From Symbiodinium natans (lineage: Eukaryota; Sar; Dinophyceae; Suessiales; Symbiodiniaceae), in contig CAJNDS010002638.1 in assembly GCA_905221605.1 (NCBI GenBank), positions 124,001-188,000 of the forward strand: a stretch of DNA of 64,000 nucleotides, in the 5' to 3' direction. Both the position numbers and the translations under genes were made by a program. Positions 20,877-30,596 of this stretch are shown here, piece after piece (positions within the stretch are counted from its first letter, which is position 1; each line of letters begins with the position of its first letter). A model generated the notes under the pieces. That model saw only the letters and a list, made by a program, of their open reading frames with translations, was not told the DNA's origin and did not search any database.

Positions 20877-20965
20877 AACCTCTCATAAAAAGAAGCGCCC
20901 GGATGGCTTTTGTGGGCCAGCGTAGGCTCGGAAATGCGCACTCGATCGTTGCAGGATCGCGTTGA
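20877..20965 (+). CDS. candidate exon with strong acceptor
   Basis: Acceptor TCTGCTTTCTTATCACAG; 28 codons PLIKRSARMAFVGQRRLGNA then HSIVAGSR. A 129-codon opposite-strand frame covers the region and crosses a repeat copy, so I prefer the + reading. Confidence 0.4.
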
Positions 20966-21037
20966 CCTTGGGGGTAGGCATTGTCGGAAGGTTCGATGTC
21001 GACTCCGATGGGTTTTAGGGTGTAGGCTTCGGGGCTA

Positions 21038-21145
21038 GGATGTTCCCCCCTACTAAGAGTCTCAATAGGGTTTATAATCGGGGGTACTATAATCATACTA
21101 TAATCCCTTTTCGGGAGCTGTTCGTATAAGGGGGGGAACATCCCC
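21038..21145. repeat. inverted-repeat family, GGATGTTCCCCC
   Basis: GGATGTTCCCCCCTA...TAAGGGGGGGAACATCCCC with an internal GTACTATAATC motif. Copies at 5046-5108 and 58940-59037; one end near 24587. Confidence 0.7.
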
Positions 21146-21433
21146 AACTTTAGGATCTTAGGGCAAAAGATGTGCTGCCAGGTAGCTGGTGAGCGGGCAT
21201 GCAAGACAACAATCGCTTTCTGCATCCTGGCCTGAAGGTTTAGGGTTTAGGGTTTAGGGTTTAGGGTTTAGGGTTTAGGGTTAGGGTCTACTTGGAGGTT
21301 CATGGTACTTCTTAACCGATCATAACTGTGCTTATAACCCACGTCTAAGCCCCCTAGGTGCCCAAATATGGTTCTAGCCTTTGTCTGAGGCTCCAGGGAC
21401 TACACCTGGTACAACCCCTTCTTCTTTTTGCAG

Positions 21434-21554
21434 CGGTCAGGCTCCCTTATACGGAGACCCTGTTCTGTTTGGGGCGCTGTGGACCCTGGTCAGTTTTTCC
21501 GAGCAGTGCGCACCCAATATAGCTCACCATGCACAAGGATGCACACGCGGCAAA
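21434..21554 (+). CDS. candidate exon with strong acceptor
   Basis: Acceptor CCCCTTCTTCTTTTTGCAG. GQAPLYGDPVLFGALWTLVS then FSEQCAPNIAHHAQGC. A donor at CTG|GTCAGT (21489) would shorten it to 55 nt. Confidence 0.45.
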
Positions 21555-21985
21555 AAACCCTAAACCCTAAACCCTAAAATGTAGGTACACAACTGCTGTT
21601 CTGAAAGTTCTCGTGCCCGGCCTTACTACGTTAAGATTGACACCTAGGACAACCCTGATAATCCTGAAAACTGAAAACCTACACAGCCTTATACCTCATA
21701 CTGTATACTCATAAAGCAGAACCCAAACTGTGACCCCCAGTGCTAGTCTTCTTCCCATTTTTTTGGGCATGCCTGCCATAAAATCAAAAGAGCCTTAGCG
21801 AGGAGCGGGCGGGGAGGGGACTGTTTGCCTCACATCGTCTGCACCTGGGTTGCGTTCTTGTTGCTATTGCCCCTTTTCTTGGGGGTCTTCATGACCTTCT
21901 GAGCCCTAACCCGCCCGAGCCCTAAACCCTAAACCCTAAACCCTCAACCCTAAACCCCAAGCCCTGTGATTGTCGAAAGCACCAG

Positions 21986-22068
21986 GTGAAGCCAAGTGCG
22001 TGAGGGCGGCTCCCACCCCCGCCCCGGCGCCTGCCCCGGCCCCCGCACCTGCCCCAGCGTCTTGGCCT
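21986..22068 (+). CDS. candidate exon, Ala-Pro repeat
   Basis: Between GAAAGCACCAG and CCT|GTTTGG: EAKCVRAAPTPAPAPAPAPA, an extended (AP)n linker. Confidence 0.45.
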
Positions 22069-22585
22069 GTTTGGTATTTAGGGTTTAGGGTTTTTGAATT
22101 TTGGGCTTAGGGTATAGGCGGTATCGGGTGTGCCGTTGAAGTTTTAGTCTTTAGGGCTTCGGATCTAGAGTTTCGGATTGAGGGTTTCGATATGAGGGTT
22201 CTGCATTGATATAGGGTGTTGGGTCTAGGGAGTTTTAGGAACTACGTGTTAAGGCTTAAGGGGGGCAAGATGTTCCCAAAGCCCAGTACGAGACAGAGGT
22301 TCTCCACTATATGAAGGCAGTTTTTGCCGAAATCGCAGTTTCCTAAACCTTAAACCCCAAAGGGGTTTAGGCTTTAGGAGTCTAGGGTAAGCTCCTAAAA
22401 CCCCAACCTCCCCTAAGCCCCTAAGCCTCAATCCAAAAGCCAAGGCTCCAGAACTGCACTTATGACCATGTAAGGGCACTTAAGGAGCTTCCAAGTGGGC
22501 TACCCTAAGCCCTAAGCCCTAAGCCCTAAACCCTAAACCCTAAACCCTAACCTATGAACCTCCAACCCAAAAGCCAAGGCTCCAG

Positions 22586-22639
22586 GCCCCGGACCCGCGC
22601 CGGGCCGGACGTATTGGGACGGCGCCGCTCGGCGAGAGG
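22586..22639 (+). CDS. candidate exon, phase 0
   Basis: Between GGCTCCAG and AGG|GTCTTC: APDPRRAGRIGTAPLGER. Confidence 0.35.
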
Positions 22640-22812
22640 GTCTTCCCCAAACCCCGAGAGCCCCAAAGCCCAAGAGCCCAAGAGCCGTTTAGGGTTTAGG
22701 GTTTAGGGTTTGGGGTTTGGGGTTTGGGGTTCAGGGTTTAGGGTAAGTCCTAAAAACCTCCAACCCCAAACCCAACAAACCCAAACCTCAAGCCCTCCAA
22801 ATCCATGCTCAG

Positions 22813-22875
22813 GTTTGTCTCCCTTGCCCTGCCCACTTCTACTGGCGGCAGCACTGTCCGGGCGGCGGAAGGCAG
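22813..22875 (+). CDS. candidate exon, Cys-rich (CLPCPA)
   Basis: 63 nt, phase 0, between ATGCTCAG and CAG|GTTCGT: VCLPCPAHFYWRQHCPGGGR. The CxxCPA motif matches the exon at 19270, suggesting a Cys-rich surface protein spread over this stretch. Confidence 0.5.
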
Positions 22876-22885
22876 GTTCGTGTTT

Positions 22886-23075
22886 TTGAAACCCTAAACC
22901 CTAAGCCCTAAGCCCTAAGCCCTAATCCCTAAACCCTAAACCCTAAACCCTAAACCCTAAACCCTAAACCCTAAACCCTAAACCTTAAACCCTAAACCCT
23001 AAACCCTAAACCCTAAACCCTAAACCCTAAACCCTAAACCCTAAACCCTAAACCCTAAACCCTAAACCCTAAACC
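22886..23075 (-). repeat. telomere-type array, CCCTAAG then CCCTAAA
   Basis: Four CCCTAAG-type units followed by about twenty CCCTAAA units. Confidence 0.95.
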
Positions 23076-23136
23076 CAAACTGCTGCTGGGAATGCCTGCA
23101 TGTTTCGCTTCCTGGCTTCGGTGCCCGACCTCAAAG

Positions 23137-23218
23137 CGAAGTTCTCCGACAGCGAGGTGGCTAAGGGTGCCTTGTGGAAGAGGGGGATACACAGTTGCAG
23201 CGACATCCAGATCTGCAG
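23137..23218 (+). CDS. candidate exon, GC donor
   Basis: Pyrimidine-rich acceptor ending GACCTCAAAG, end TGCAG|GCAAAA (GC donor). KFSDSEVAKGALWKRGIHSC then SDIQIC. The same frame is also open upstream to the array. Confidence 0.45.
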
Positions 23219-23361
23219 GCAAAATTGTTGGGAACAGAACCCTGAACCCTAAACCCTAAACGCTAAACCTTAACCGTAAACCCTAAACCCTCAACGCACA
23301 AACCGGACCACTGCTCGCCCTTTTTGACCTTCGAAGCTTTGCTCGAGGCTTGTGTTGCCAG

Positions 23362-23420
23362 AACAAGGTCCTGTGGCTGCAGGGTCGCAGAAGCCCAGAA
23401 ATCGCGACCCCGCTCCCAGG
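23362..23420 (+). CDS. candidate exon, unknown protein
   Basis: TTGTGTTGCCAG acceptor, AGG|GTTTGG donor; QGPVAAGSQKPRNRDPAPR. Confidence 0.35.
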
Positions 23421-23880
23421 GTTTGGGGTTTAGGGTTTGGGTCCCTTGCCCTGGTTTGTAGAGATCCGCAGTATAGGCCTATATTACTTGCAGTGTATAA
23501 AAAAAGGTTCTTGAACAAGGGGCCCAAATTCAGGGCCCATACTTGGAACCTTAGAGAATGAAGGCTTGGGCTTGCAGATCGTTGCCAGCTACGATGATGA
23601 CGGCCACGGAAATTAGTAGTCTGCAAGGGTTTCAGTAGTGCCTGAAGGGTTTCGGGGTTTTAGGGTTTTGGGGGGTATAGGGTATGGGGCATTTAGGGCT
23701 TACAGGGTTATAGGGTTGAGGGTTTATGAGTTCGTGGCTTGGTTTATAAGGTGGGCTCAGGTTTGGGGTGTTGCGAAGGTTGTGGATCCAGGCTTGCAGG
23801 GTTTTGGGCTTAGAGTTGTCAGGGGGCTTTTTGGGGCTTGGGGAGTTTCGTGTGTTTAGGGGGAGTGGGGTGAGGGTTCG

Positions 23881-23964
23881 ACTGCCTACGAGAAGGTTCA
23901 TGGGCTTTTCAAGCAGCCCAAATGATGCATACGAATCGGAAGAGCTACAGTGTTCCAGCTTGTA
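23881..23964 (+). CDS. candidate 3' exon, acidic end
   Basis: PTRRFMGFSSSPNDAYESEE then LQCSSL and TAA. The - strand frame over the same DNA is less protein-like. Confidence 0.3.
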
Positions 23965-24007
23965 ACCCAATTTGCAACAACGCCATGTCGGCAGCATCCT
24001 GGAATGG

Positions 24008-24105
24008 CTTTAGGGTTTAGGGTTTAGGGTTTAGGGTTTAGGGTTTAGGGTTTAGGGTTTAGGGTTTAGGGTTTAGGGTTTAGGGTTTAGGGTTTAGGGT
24101 TTAGG
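24008..24105 (+). repeat. telomere-type array, TTTAGGG strand
   Basis: Fourteen perfect units. Confidence 0.95.
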
Positions 24106-24262
24106 GCGCAGGGCCTTTTTCTCGCAGCCGCTGTTGCGTGCCGCTCTTTAGACGGCTCAGTCTGCCGGTACGGCTACTGGACCCTAAGCCTTAAACCCGA
24201 GAGTACTCCCTCAACCTTTTTTTGCTCCTGATGGAGGGAGAAGAGGCAAGTGGTTTAAGGCT

Positions 24263-24455
24263 TTGGACCCCATTGGCCCGAGATGGGAGTGTGCGGGCTG
24301 TGAAAATGGTTCCTCTTGTATATGTGAAAGAGGGCGGCATGTCTTTTTCCTTAGACTGAGACGCCTTAGATTACTGCAGAGGCTCATCAATGCCAGGGGC
24401 TGCGGCTGGCACAACATCTTCTGCGAAGGCCCCGCCGCAGAAACGGTCAGCCAGG
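24263..24455 (+). CDS. candidate coding stretch, Cys-containing
   Basis: DPIGPRWECAGCENGSSCIC, then after a TTTTTCCTTAG that could be an acceptor, INARGCGWHNIFCEGPAAET. Possibly two exons. The opposite-strand frame is a shadow. Confidence 0.35.
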
Positions 24456-24744
24456 GTTTGGGGGTTTATGGCGTTTGCCTAGGGTTTAGGGTCTATCCTT
24501 GCTTAGAGAGATCCGAAACATGGGGGCCTGTTCTGTAAAGTGTATATCAGGGCTAAATAAGAAGGAACCCTGGAGTTGAACTTAGGGTTGGGGTGTTCCC
24601 CCTTATACTAGCCTAGCAGTCTAGGTCTGTGGACAGTCCTGGCCACAAGCCTTACATCCTAGAACTCTGTAACCCCTTGCACCAGCTTTTTGAGGACCCC
24701 GAAACCCGAAACCCTACCCTAAACCCTAAACCCTAAACCCTCAG

Positions 24745-24816
24745 GACAGTGCCAGCTGGACGGCGCTGCTCCGCCGCCAGTGACAACTACGACTGCCAAC
24801 CTCTCAGTTTTGGCCG
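24745..24816 (+). CDS. candidate exon with GTGAGC donor
   Basis: Between ACCCTCAG and GCCG|GTGAGC, flanked by C-strand and G-strand arrays: QCQLDGAAPPPVTTTTANLS then VLA. Confidence 0.5.
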
Positions 24817-24998
24817 GTGAGCCAAATACTCCTTATAGGTTTAGGGTTTAGGGCTAGGGCTAGGGTTAGGGTTTAGGGTTTAGGGTTTTCTTAGTTCGTT
24901 GAAGAACATACACCTCGAACCAGGAAATTGTGCCCCCTCACGAAGCCTTAACGCTAAGTGGGAAAGTCAGGGGACCGTGCTTCGGGGTTCCTCCGCAG

Positions 24999-25087
24999 CG
25001 AAAGCTATAGCCAGCTAGAGGCTTCCCCCAGCCCCGGCCTGGCAGGGCATCTACTTCAAACCATAAAATCCTTAGCCCTCACCCTCT
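24999..25087 (+). CDS. candidate exon, unknown protein
   Basis: Acceptor GGTTCCTCCGCAG, donor CTCT|GTGAGG. ESYSQLEASPSPGLAGHLLQ then TIKSLALTL. Confidence 0.45.
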
Positions 25088-25210
25088 GTGAGGGTTGGTT
25101 ACTTTATAAGGATTTAGGGTTCGGGGTTCGGGGTTTAGGGGTTTAGAGTATATTTGAGTAAGAGTACCCTGTTTTTGGTTGATTCGGGTTTAGGGCTTTA
25201 GGTTTGACAG

Positions 25211-25331
25211 TCGAGAAGGATCACATCAGCCCTGCAGTGCAGAATTTAGGGAACCCAATGCCAAGGCCACCACCACATGGGTCGACTATACTTCCGACGG
25301 GGGAGCCACTTGGACGAAGAAAGGAGCCTGA
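25211..25331 (+). CDS. candidate exon with Asp-box (BNR) motif
   Basis: After GGTTTGACAG, 39 codons to TGA. Contains ATTTWVDYTSDGGATWTKKG; TSDGGATW fits the Asp-box pattern S/T-x-D-x-G-x-T-W of sialidase and other beta-propeller proteins. A longer alternative frame (from 25204, Pro-rich) overlaps; the motif makes me prefer this one. Confidence 0.45.
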
Positions 25332-25506
25332 AGAAGAGTTAGGGCCAGGGGCTACCCAGAATTACCGAAGGTTGGCGTCACCCTGCAACTCCCTAGGCCC
25401 TGAAACCCGCCCCCCACCCCCGCCCAAAACCAAGACTTTTTCAGAGGGTTTTGAGGGCCATCCCAGGGAATATACACCTCAAACCAAGGAATACCTTACT
25501 TACCTG

Positions 25507-25556
25507 TATATATATATATATGTATATGTATACATATATGTATATATATATATATT
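25507..25556. repeat. TA microsatellite
   Basis: TATATATATATGTATATGTA and further TA runs. Similar tracts at 30131-30195, 33313-33343 and 41279-41319. Confidence 0.85.
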
Positions 25557-25636
25557 ATTGACTATTTTTCATTTCTATTTCGATATCAGGTTCAGGTTCA
25601 TTTTTCACAGGGGCTCTAAGGGCCATCCTAGCCTAG

Positions 25637-25699
25637 CGACTGTTGGCAACAGCTGAGGTGAAGACGATGTATCACATGACCAGTCCTGCAGCGGCCGAG
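25637..25699 (+). CDS. candidate exon after an introner-like end
   Basis: Preceded by GGGCCATCCTAGCCTAG, the typical end of the 26881 family, and closed by GAG|GTGCGA. RLLATAEVKTMYHMTSPAAA then E, phase 0. Confidence 0.45.
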
Positions 25700-26487
25700 G
25701 TGCGATCAGGGAATTAGGTTTGGTGTATGTTTTTTTTTTGTTGGGGGGGGGGGGGAGGTGGTTGGCTTGAGGGCTTTAGGTTTTTAGGTGCGCTTTTGGG
25801 TTTGGGGTTGGTTTTTTAGGGTGTTTGGGCATTTGTCTTAAAGTTGTTTTTGGGTTTGGTGATTTTGGGGATTTTGAGTCTAGAGTTTTGGGGTCTTAGG
25901 GGTTTAGGGTTTTGGGGCTTAGGGTGTAGCGTTTTATGCCTTTTTGAGGCTGGTCGCAGGCGGCTGCCGGGCGGGGGGAGGGGGGGGCCCTCTGACATCC
26001 CAACATCCCGAAAGCCCCACAGGCCCCAAACCCCTGGTCAGGCCCTCGTCCGCCAAAGACTATCCTTGGCTTAGGGTTTAGAGTCCTGACTTTGAGAGTC
26101 TAGGCAGCTTTAGGGGTTTTGTTGCTTTAGGTGCTTGAGGATCAGGGTTTGGGGCTTAGGTGTTTAGAGTTCAGGGTGCAATGCTTTAAGGGCTTTCGGC
26201 GTTAGGGCTGATTAGGATGCAGGGTACTTACCCTCATCCCTTCATTCAGGGTAAGGTGCCGCGAACAACACCATTCAACACAAATTGCGGGGGAACTTCA
26301 GGGTCAGGGTTGCAAGAGTTTGGGGTTTAGGGTTTCCTGTCAGTTTACGGATTAGGGTTGCAAGGGTTTAGGTTTTGTGGTTGGTTCCGGCTTAGGGCTG
26401 TTGCCCCTGGCCCGATGGTATGGTTTGGGGGGGGTTGGGGCTAGGGGTTGGGGCTAGGGGTTGGGGCTAGGCGTTAGGGCTAGGGGT

Positions 26488-26499
26488 TGGGGCGAGGGC

Positions 26500-26528
<29 letters not shown>
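26488..26528 (+). repeat. poly-G tract
   Basis: Nearly pure G for about 33 bases, switching at once to C-rich telomeric units. Confidence 0.9.
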
Positions 26529-26529
<1 letters not shown>

Positions 26530-26530
<1 letters not shown>

Positions 26531-26693
26531 CTAACCCTAAACCCCAAACCCCCAAACCCCGAAACTCCTAAACCCCAAAACTTTTTAAACCCCTAAACCC
26601 CTAAACCCCTAATCCGTAAACCCCCAAACCCCGAAACCCGAAACCCTAAACCCTAAACCCTAAACCCTAAACCCTAAACCCTAAACCCTAAAC
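26530..26693 (-). repeat. CCCTAAA array, degenerate then regular
   Basis: Variants such as CCCCAAA and CCGAAAC precede eight regular units. Confidence 0.9.
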
Positions 26694-26707
26694 ACGAACC
26701 AGCGCAG

Positions 26708-26802
26708 CACTTCAGATCTGAAGCCGGCAAGGCGATCCTGGCGTCCTCCTTCCGCCCTGGCTCCTCAGGCCCCGAAGTGAAGTACTGCTCTTTTCTAGTC
26801 GG
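26708..26802 (+). CDS. candidate exon between opposed arrays
   Basis: 95 nt from CAGCGCAG to GTCGG|GTTTAGGG. HFRSEAGKAILASSFRPGSS then GPEVKYCSFLV. Confidence 0.5.
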
Positions 26803-26873
26803 GTTTAGGGTTTAGGGTTTAGGGTTTAGGGTTTAGGGTTTAGGGTTTAGGGTTTAGGGTTTAGGGTTTAGGG
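26803..26873 (+). repeat. telomere-type array, TTTAGGG strand
   Basis: Ten perfect units, ending where an introner-like element begins. Confidence 0.95.
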
Positions 26874-26880
26874 TTCCCCA

Positions 26881-26973
26881 GTAGGCCCTTGGGATATTGT
26901 ATGGGTTCCCTTATTGGGTTCAAGAGGATCATATTCCGGAACGTTGTTCAGAGGGCTGTACGGGCCATCCTAG
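26881..26973 (+). repeat. introner-like element, GTAGGCCCTTGGGATATT...GGGCCATCCTAG
   Basis: 93 bp starting GT and ending AG, with AAGAGGATCATATTC in the middle. Related copies: 4922-5021, a left part from 30046, a left part from 60291, and right ends near 3286 and 25631. Starts and ends are kept in each copy as splice-site dinucleotides. Confidence 0.65.
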
Positions 26974-27149
26974 ACTAGAATCTATTGACTAAAAGATGCG
27001 CTCTCGTTTCGTTCACACAATTCATGCGGTTCATGCCTTCACATATTCGTTTTCAACTGCATTAATTGTGCTCTCCTCACATTCACTTCCCTGTTAACAC
27101 TATTTCCTCCTCACCGAAACCCCAAACAAATGTCAAAAGCCCTTCAATC

Positions 27150-27265
27150 CTAAACCCTAAACCCTAAACCCTAAACCCTAAACCCTAAACCCTAAACCCT
27201 AAACCCTAAACCCTAAACCCTAAACCCTAAACCCTAAACCCTAAACCCTAAACCCTAAACCCCAA
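27150..27265 (-). repeat. telomere-type array, CCCTAAA strand
   Basis: Sixteen or more perfect units. Confidence 0.95.
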
Positions 27266-27266
27266 A

Positions 27267-27440
27267 CTGAATAGGTCTTTTGGTCTCGTTTCCTGGCTCA
27301 TCATTCCAAGGTTTTACACGGTACCTTTACTATTGGCTCATCATGAACACATTGACTTTGAGGCGATTTCTATGTTGGGCTCCTTGTCAAGAGAGTTCCT
27401 GTTGGAACGGCAGATAGAGGTTCATATTGCGGTTGGATGA
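27267..27440 (+). CDS. candidate exon, 57 codons
   Basis: Open from the array edge to TGA: SFGLVSWLIIPRFYTVPLLL then AHHEHIDFEAISMLGSLSRE and FLLERQIEVHIAVG. Hydrophobic first half, amphipathic helix-like second half. Unknown family. Confidence 0.45.
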   Translation: MNRSFGLVSWLIIPRFYTVPLLLAHHEHIDFEAISMLGSLSREFLLERQIEVHIAVG

Positions 27441-27484
27441 TCATGAACAAGACCCCGATATGAGAGTTTAGGTCTCAAGTGCAG

Positions 27485-27548
27485 ATTCATGGAGACTGAC
27501 AGTGGGATGGATTCCAGCGTCACGAGACGTACGGGCTGGCCACGTTAA
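27485..27548 (+). CDS. candidate exon, unknown protein
   Basis: After TCAAGTGCAG: FMETDSGMDSSVTRRTGWPR then TAA; possible donor at CCAC|GTTAAT. Confidence 0.4.
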
Positions 27549-27686
27549 TACCCGGGCCAACGAATTAACTCCTAGAGACAGTGGTCAATCATACCGGACC
27601 TTTCCTTGGCCTTCTTTTCTCGCTTGTTCACTTCTTTGAACCCTAAACCCTAAACCCTAAACCCTAAACCCTAAACCCCTCTTCAG

Positions 27687-27756
27687 TCAGAGGGGCCTTC
27701 GAGCCTTGCAGCGCTGGTGTAGCGGTGTCCACCAGAACTCGGAGGGAGGCTCCTAG
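27687..27756 (+). CDS. candidate exon, unknown protein
   Basis: After CCCTCTTCAG: QRGLRALQRWCSGVHQNSEG then GS and TAG. Confidence 0.35.
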
Positions 27757-27933
27757 GACACACGACAAGTACAAATCTTAGGCTAGCAGAAGCACTCCCG
27801 GCTTTTGGGGTTTTCGGGGTTTTAGGGTTTTAGGGTTTTAGACGCTTTGGGGGCTTTGGGGTTTTGGGGTTTATTTAGGGTTCAGGGATAGAATCAACAG
27901 CCCCTAGTTTGGGTGTAAGGGTTCGTGAACCAG

Positions 27934-28164
27934 ATGAATAGCCCCACTTGTTTCAAGCCAAGCTTGGCAGTAGGTCCAGGTCCCAACCGAATCCATCATC
28001 CGATTTCGCCTGTTCCAGGGTGGTGTGGCGGAGCCATCTACTTCTCTCCGACACCCAAAATTCCGGACACTTTGGGAGTGACAGGGATTTCGGCAAATAG
28101 ACATGCAGCCAGCATCTTGGGTGTCGGTGTAGAGTTTCGGGGTGACAGGGCAGTGAAACAGTAG
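27934..28164 (+). CDS. ATG-led frame, unknown protein
   Basis: 76 codons to TAG, including GAIYFSPTPKIPDTLGVTGI. A 111-codon frame on the - strand overlaps; neither has a recognised domain. Confidence 0.35.
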   Translation: MNSPTCFKPSLAVGPGPNRIHHPISPVPGWCGGAIYFSPTPKIPDTLGVTGISANRHAASILGVGVEFRGDRAVKQ

Positions 28165-28516
28165 ATTCAGGCTTGGGGGGGGCTTCCTGGAAGATTCATA
28201 TTTGGTGCCCCTCCTGCTGTTAGCCTCAGACAAACCCACCCATGAACCCTCAAAAGCAGGGATTTTGTACGTCCGACTCGGGTTGTGGGCTTAAGGGATC
28301 CTAAACCCTAAACCCTAAGCCCTAAGCCCTAAACCCTAAACCCTAGGCCCTAAACCCTAACCCAAACACCCCCAAAAGCCCCCTAAAGCCCCGAATTACG
28401 ACTCCCAGCCAGACCCTGGGTGCCCTAAACCCCCTAAACTCCCCAAAACAACCAAGCTCTAAACGCCCTAAACCTAAACCCTAAACTCCCTAAACCCTAA
28501 ACCCTCAACCCTAAAC

Positions 28517-28547
28517 CCCCCTTCCCCCCCCCCCCCCCCCCCCCCCC
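28517..28547 (-). repeat. poly-C tract
   Basis: About 27 consecutive C after a run of CCCTAAA-like units. Confidence 0.9.
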
Positions 28548-28583
28548 AAATCCTTTACAATAGCCGACCCCTTCACCCCCAAA

Positions 28584-28691
28584 ATGCATCGTATCCATTG
28601 GAGGCCCGACTTCATTTTCACGTCGGTAAAGAAGCGAGTGCTTCGGCAGAAGCACCTTAACGTTGATGTATTTTGCCTGGTTGTGTTTTAG
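28584..28691 (+). CDS. small ATG-led frame, unknown protein
   Basis: ATG to TAG, 35 codons, starting MHRIHWRPDFIFTSVKKRVL. The - strand holds a competing 88-codon frame with a hydrophobic start (VIVVSFLFLTCVWPALL). Confidence 0.3.
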   Translation: MHRIHWRPDFIFTSVKKRVLRQKHLNVDVFCLVVF

Positions 28692-28694
28692 CAG

Positions 28695-28778
28695 AGCTGG
28701 CCAAACACAAGTCAGAAACAAGAAAGAGACCACAATCACAAGCTCATGGAATTTACCTTGCAAGGCTTAGTCGATTAA
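28695..28778 (+). CDS. candidate 3' exon, unknown protein
   Basis: Acceptor GGTTGTGTTTTAGCAG; SWPNTSQKQERDHNHKLMEF then TLQGLVD and TAA. A GC donor at CAAG|GCTTAG is possible. Confidence 0.4.
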   Translation, partial: SWPNTSQKQERDHNHKLMEFTLQGLVD

Positions 28779-29028
28779 GGTTGTCTCTTTTCTTCCTACT
28801 TTCAAAACAAACAAGATCTAGCAACGTATTCTTGCCCATATGATGATATGTTATATGATTTCCGTGTTGCATACGGGCATCCAGGGTGTATGGCCCACCA
28901 AAACCTGACTTGACACAAACGGCTGCCATGTTGGTTTCATCGGTTTTTTACCCAACAACTCGAGAATCTAAACCCTAAGCCCTAAATAGGTTCTTTTTGA
29001 CCACGGTCAGCTTCAGTGTCTCCTGCAG

Positions 29029-29268
29029 TCTATCTGCATTGACCACAGCCTCGAGTCTCTCGGGAGCTATGAGTTGTCTCCCAATGGCTTTGTCGACAAC
29101 GGCGAGTTCTTCTGCCAGAAACTCCACCGTGTGCTGGATCGCAACTTCAACTCCGCTAGGGCAGCTCCACGCGCTCATGGAGGAGTCGGAGGCTGTGCTT
29201 GCCCGATGTCCAGCATGTTCGACGATCACCGAACTGTTTGCTGCATTTCCGAACGGTTCGGCCTTTAA
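29029..29268 (+). CDS. candidate 3' exon, about 79 codons
   Basis: Acceptor AGTGTCTCCTGCAG, open to TAA. SICIDHSLESLGSYELSPNG, FVDNGEFFCQKLHRVLDRNF, then a Cys-containing tail (GGCACPMSSMFDDHRTVCC). It is longer than most islands and has strong protein character. A second + frame and an 84-codon - frame overlap. Confidence 0.5.
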   Translation, partial: SICIDHSLESLGSYELSPNGFVDNGEFFCQKLHRVLDRNFNSARAAPRAHGGVGGCACPMSSMFDDHRTVCCISERFGL

Positions 29269-29515
29269 GACCTTCGGCTTTTAGAGGGTTTAGGGCTTTG
29301 AAGCCCTTAAACCTGAAGCCCTGAGACGCAGAAGCCCTGAATTAAACCCTCAAACCCTTAACCGCAAACCCTTACCCCTTAAACGCTTAACCCTCTGAAT
29401 CCTTTAACCCCCAATCCCTAAACCCTACACCCTAACCCTAAATCCTAAACCCTAAACCCCTTTTTTGTTGGGGTGGGGGGCGGGGGGGGCGGGTGAGGGG
29501 GGAATTCAAACCAAG

Positions 29516-29590
29516 CTCAGCGAGGACTCCAAGTTGGGCCCCGACTCGCAGCGCGGCGCGATCATCGAAGCTCAGGCGGCTTGCATCTGA
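29516..29590 (+). CDS. candidate exon, GC donor possible
   Basis: After CAAACCAAG: LSEDSKLGPDSQRGAIIEAQ, then CAG|GCGGCT (GC donor) or AACI and TGA. Confidence 0.45.
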   Translation, partial: LSEDSKLGPDSQRGAIIEAQAACI

Positions 29591-29963
29591 AGAGTTTAGG
29601 GTTTTGGGTTTTGGGTTTAGGGTTGACGGTATTTAGGGTTTAGGGTTGCGGTTGAGGGTTTAGGGTCCGGGGTTTAGCTAGGGTTGAGGGTTTAGGTCCA
29701 GGGTTTCGGGCTTCTGGGCTTCGGGAAATTGAAACAGGGTTTATATTGCTGTTCTTGGTGAGTGTATATAAGGTTCCTTTTTGGTATTGGTGAATGTATA
29801 CATTGCTACATTGGGTGTCATTCTGGAGAAACGGGAATATAATACTTAAGGGATTTAGGGTTTGTAGGGTTCATAGGGCTTAAGGGGTTGAGGTCTCAGG
29901 GTTTAGGGTAAAACCCTAAACCCTAGACCCATACAAGCCCTTCAAGCCCTACAGTTTTTGCAG

Positions 29964-30045
29964 GCCCTTTATGCACCCGCACATGCACACCAGCCTCCCC
30001 CCCCCCCTTCCCGCCCCATGGTCGGGAAAAAAGTGTTGAAGCAAG
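29964..30045 (+). CDS. candidate exon abutting an introner-like element
   Basis: Acceptor CTACAGTTTTTGCAG; ALYAPAHAHQPPPPPSRPMV then GKKVLKQ and CAAG|GTAGGCCCTGGG, exactly where the 26881-family element starts. Confidence 0.5.
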
Positions 30046-30338
30046 GTAGGCCCTGGGGGCATTTTACACTTTCCCTTCTTGGGGTTAAGAGGATCATATT
30101 CCTAAGCCCTAAGCCCGGGGTTTGGGGAGGATACACATATATATATATATATATAACGTACAAAGCGGCGGACTCTATATGTATATATATATATATTGTA
30201 TACAGGGGTTTCAGGTTTGGGATGCCTGTGGCATGTGGGCCCACGTAGATTCGGTCTTAGGCATTCGTTGGGGAGTCGAAGCTCTTGATGAGCCAGGCTC
30301 TTGCACACAAGAGCCCTCTCTTTGTTCTTCTCTGACAG

Positions 30339-30380
30339 AAGCCTCAGCCTTAAACCCACACAACCCCTGCCGAACAGCAG
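30339..30380 (+). CDS. candidate exon with strong acceptor
   Basis: Acceptor CTTTGTTCTTCTCTGACAG, donor CAG|GTGGAC: ASALNPHNPCRTA. The frame is also open upstream (DSVLGIRWGVEALDEPG) and downstream. Confidence 0.4.
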
Positions 30381-30596
30381 GTGGACCTCGGAACGATGCC
30401 TGGCACAGATGGGGTTCAGGATTTAGGGCCTCTGCTGCCTGAAACCCTTATAAACCGCTGAACCCTAAACCCTCCACCCTAAGTTTAAACCCTCAACCCT
30501 AACCCTAAACCGGTGTCGCCGCTGATTCCGGCTTGAGCTTCCCAGCGATAAGTAGGGTTTGGGGTTTGGGGTTAGGGGGTTTTAAGGGACTGAGCG

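Noticed and set aside
20836-21225. 129-codon minus-strand frame as a gene
   Set aside because: It crosses the inverted-repeat element at 21038-21145, and the + strand exon at 20877 has a strong acceptor.
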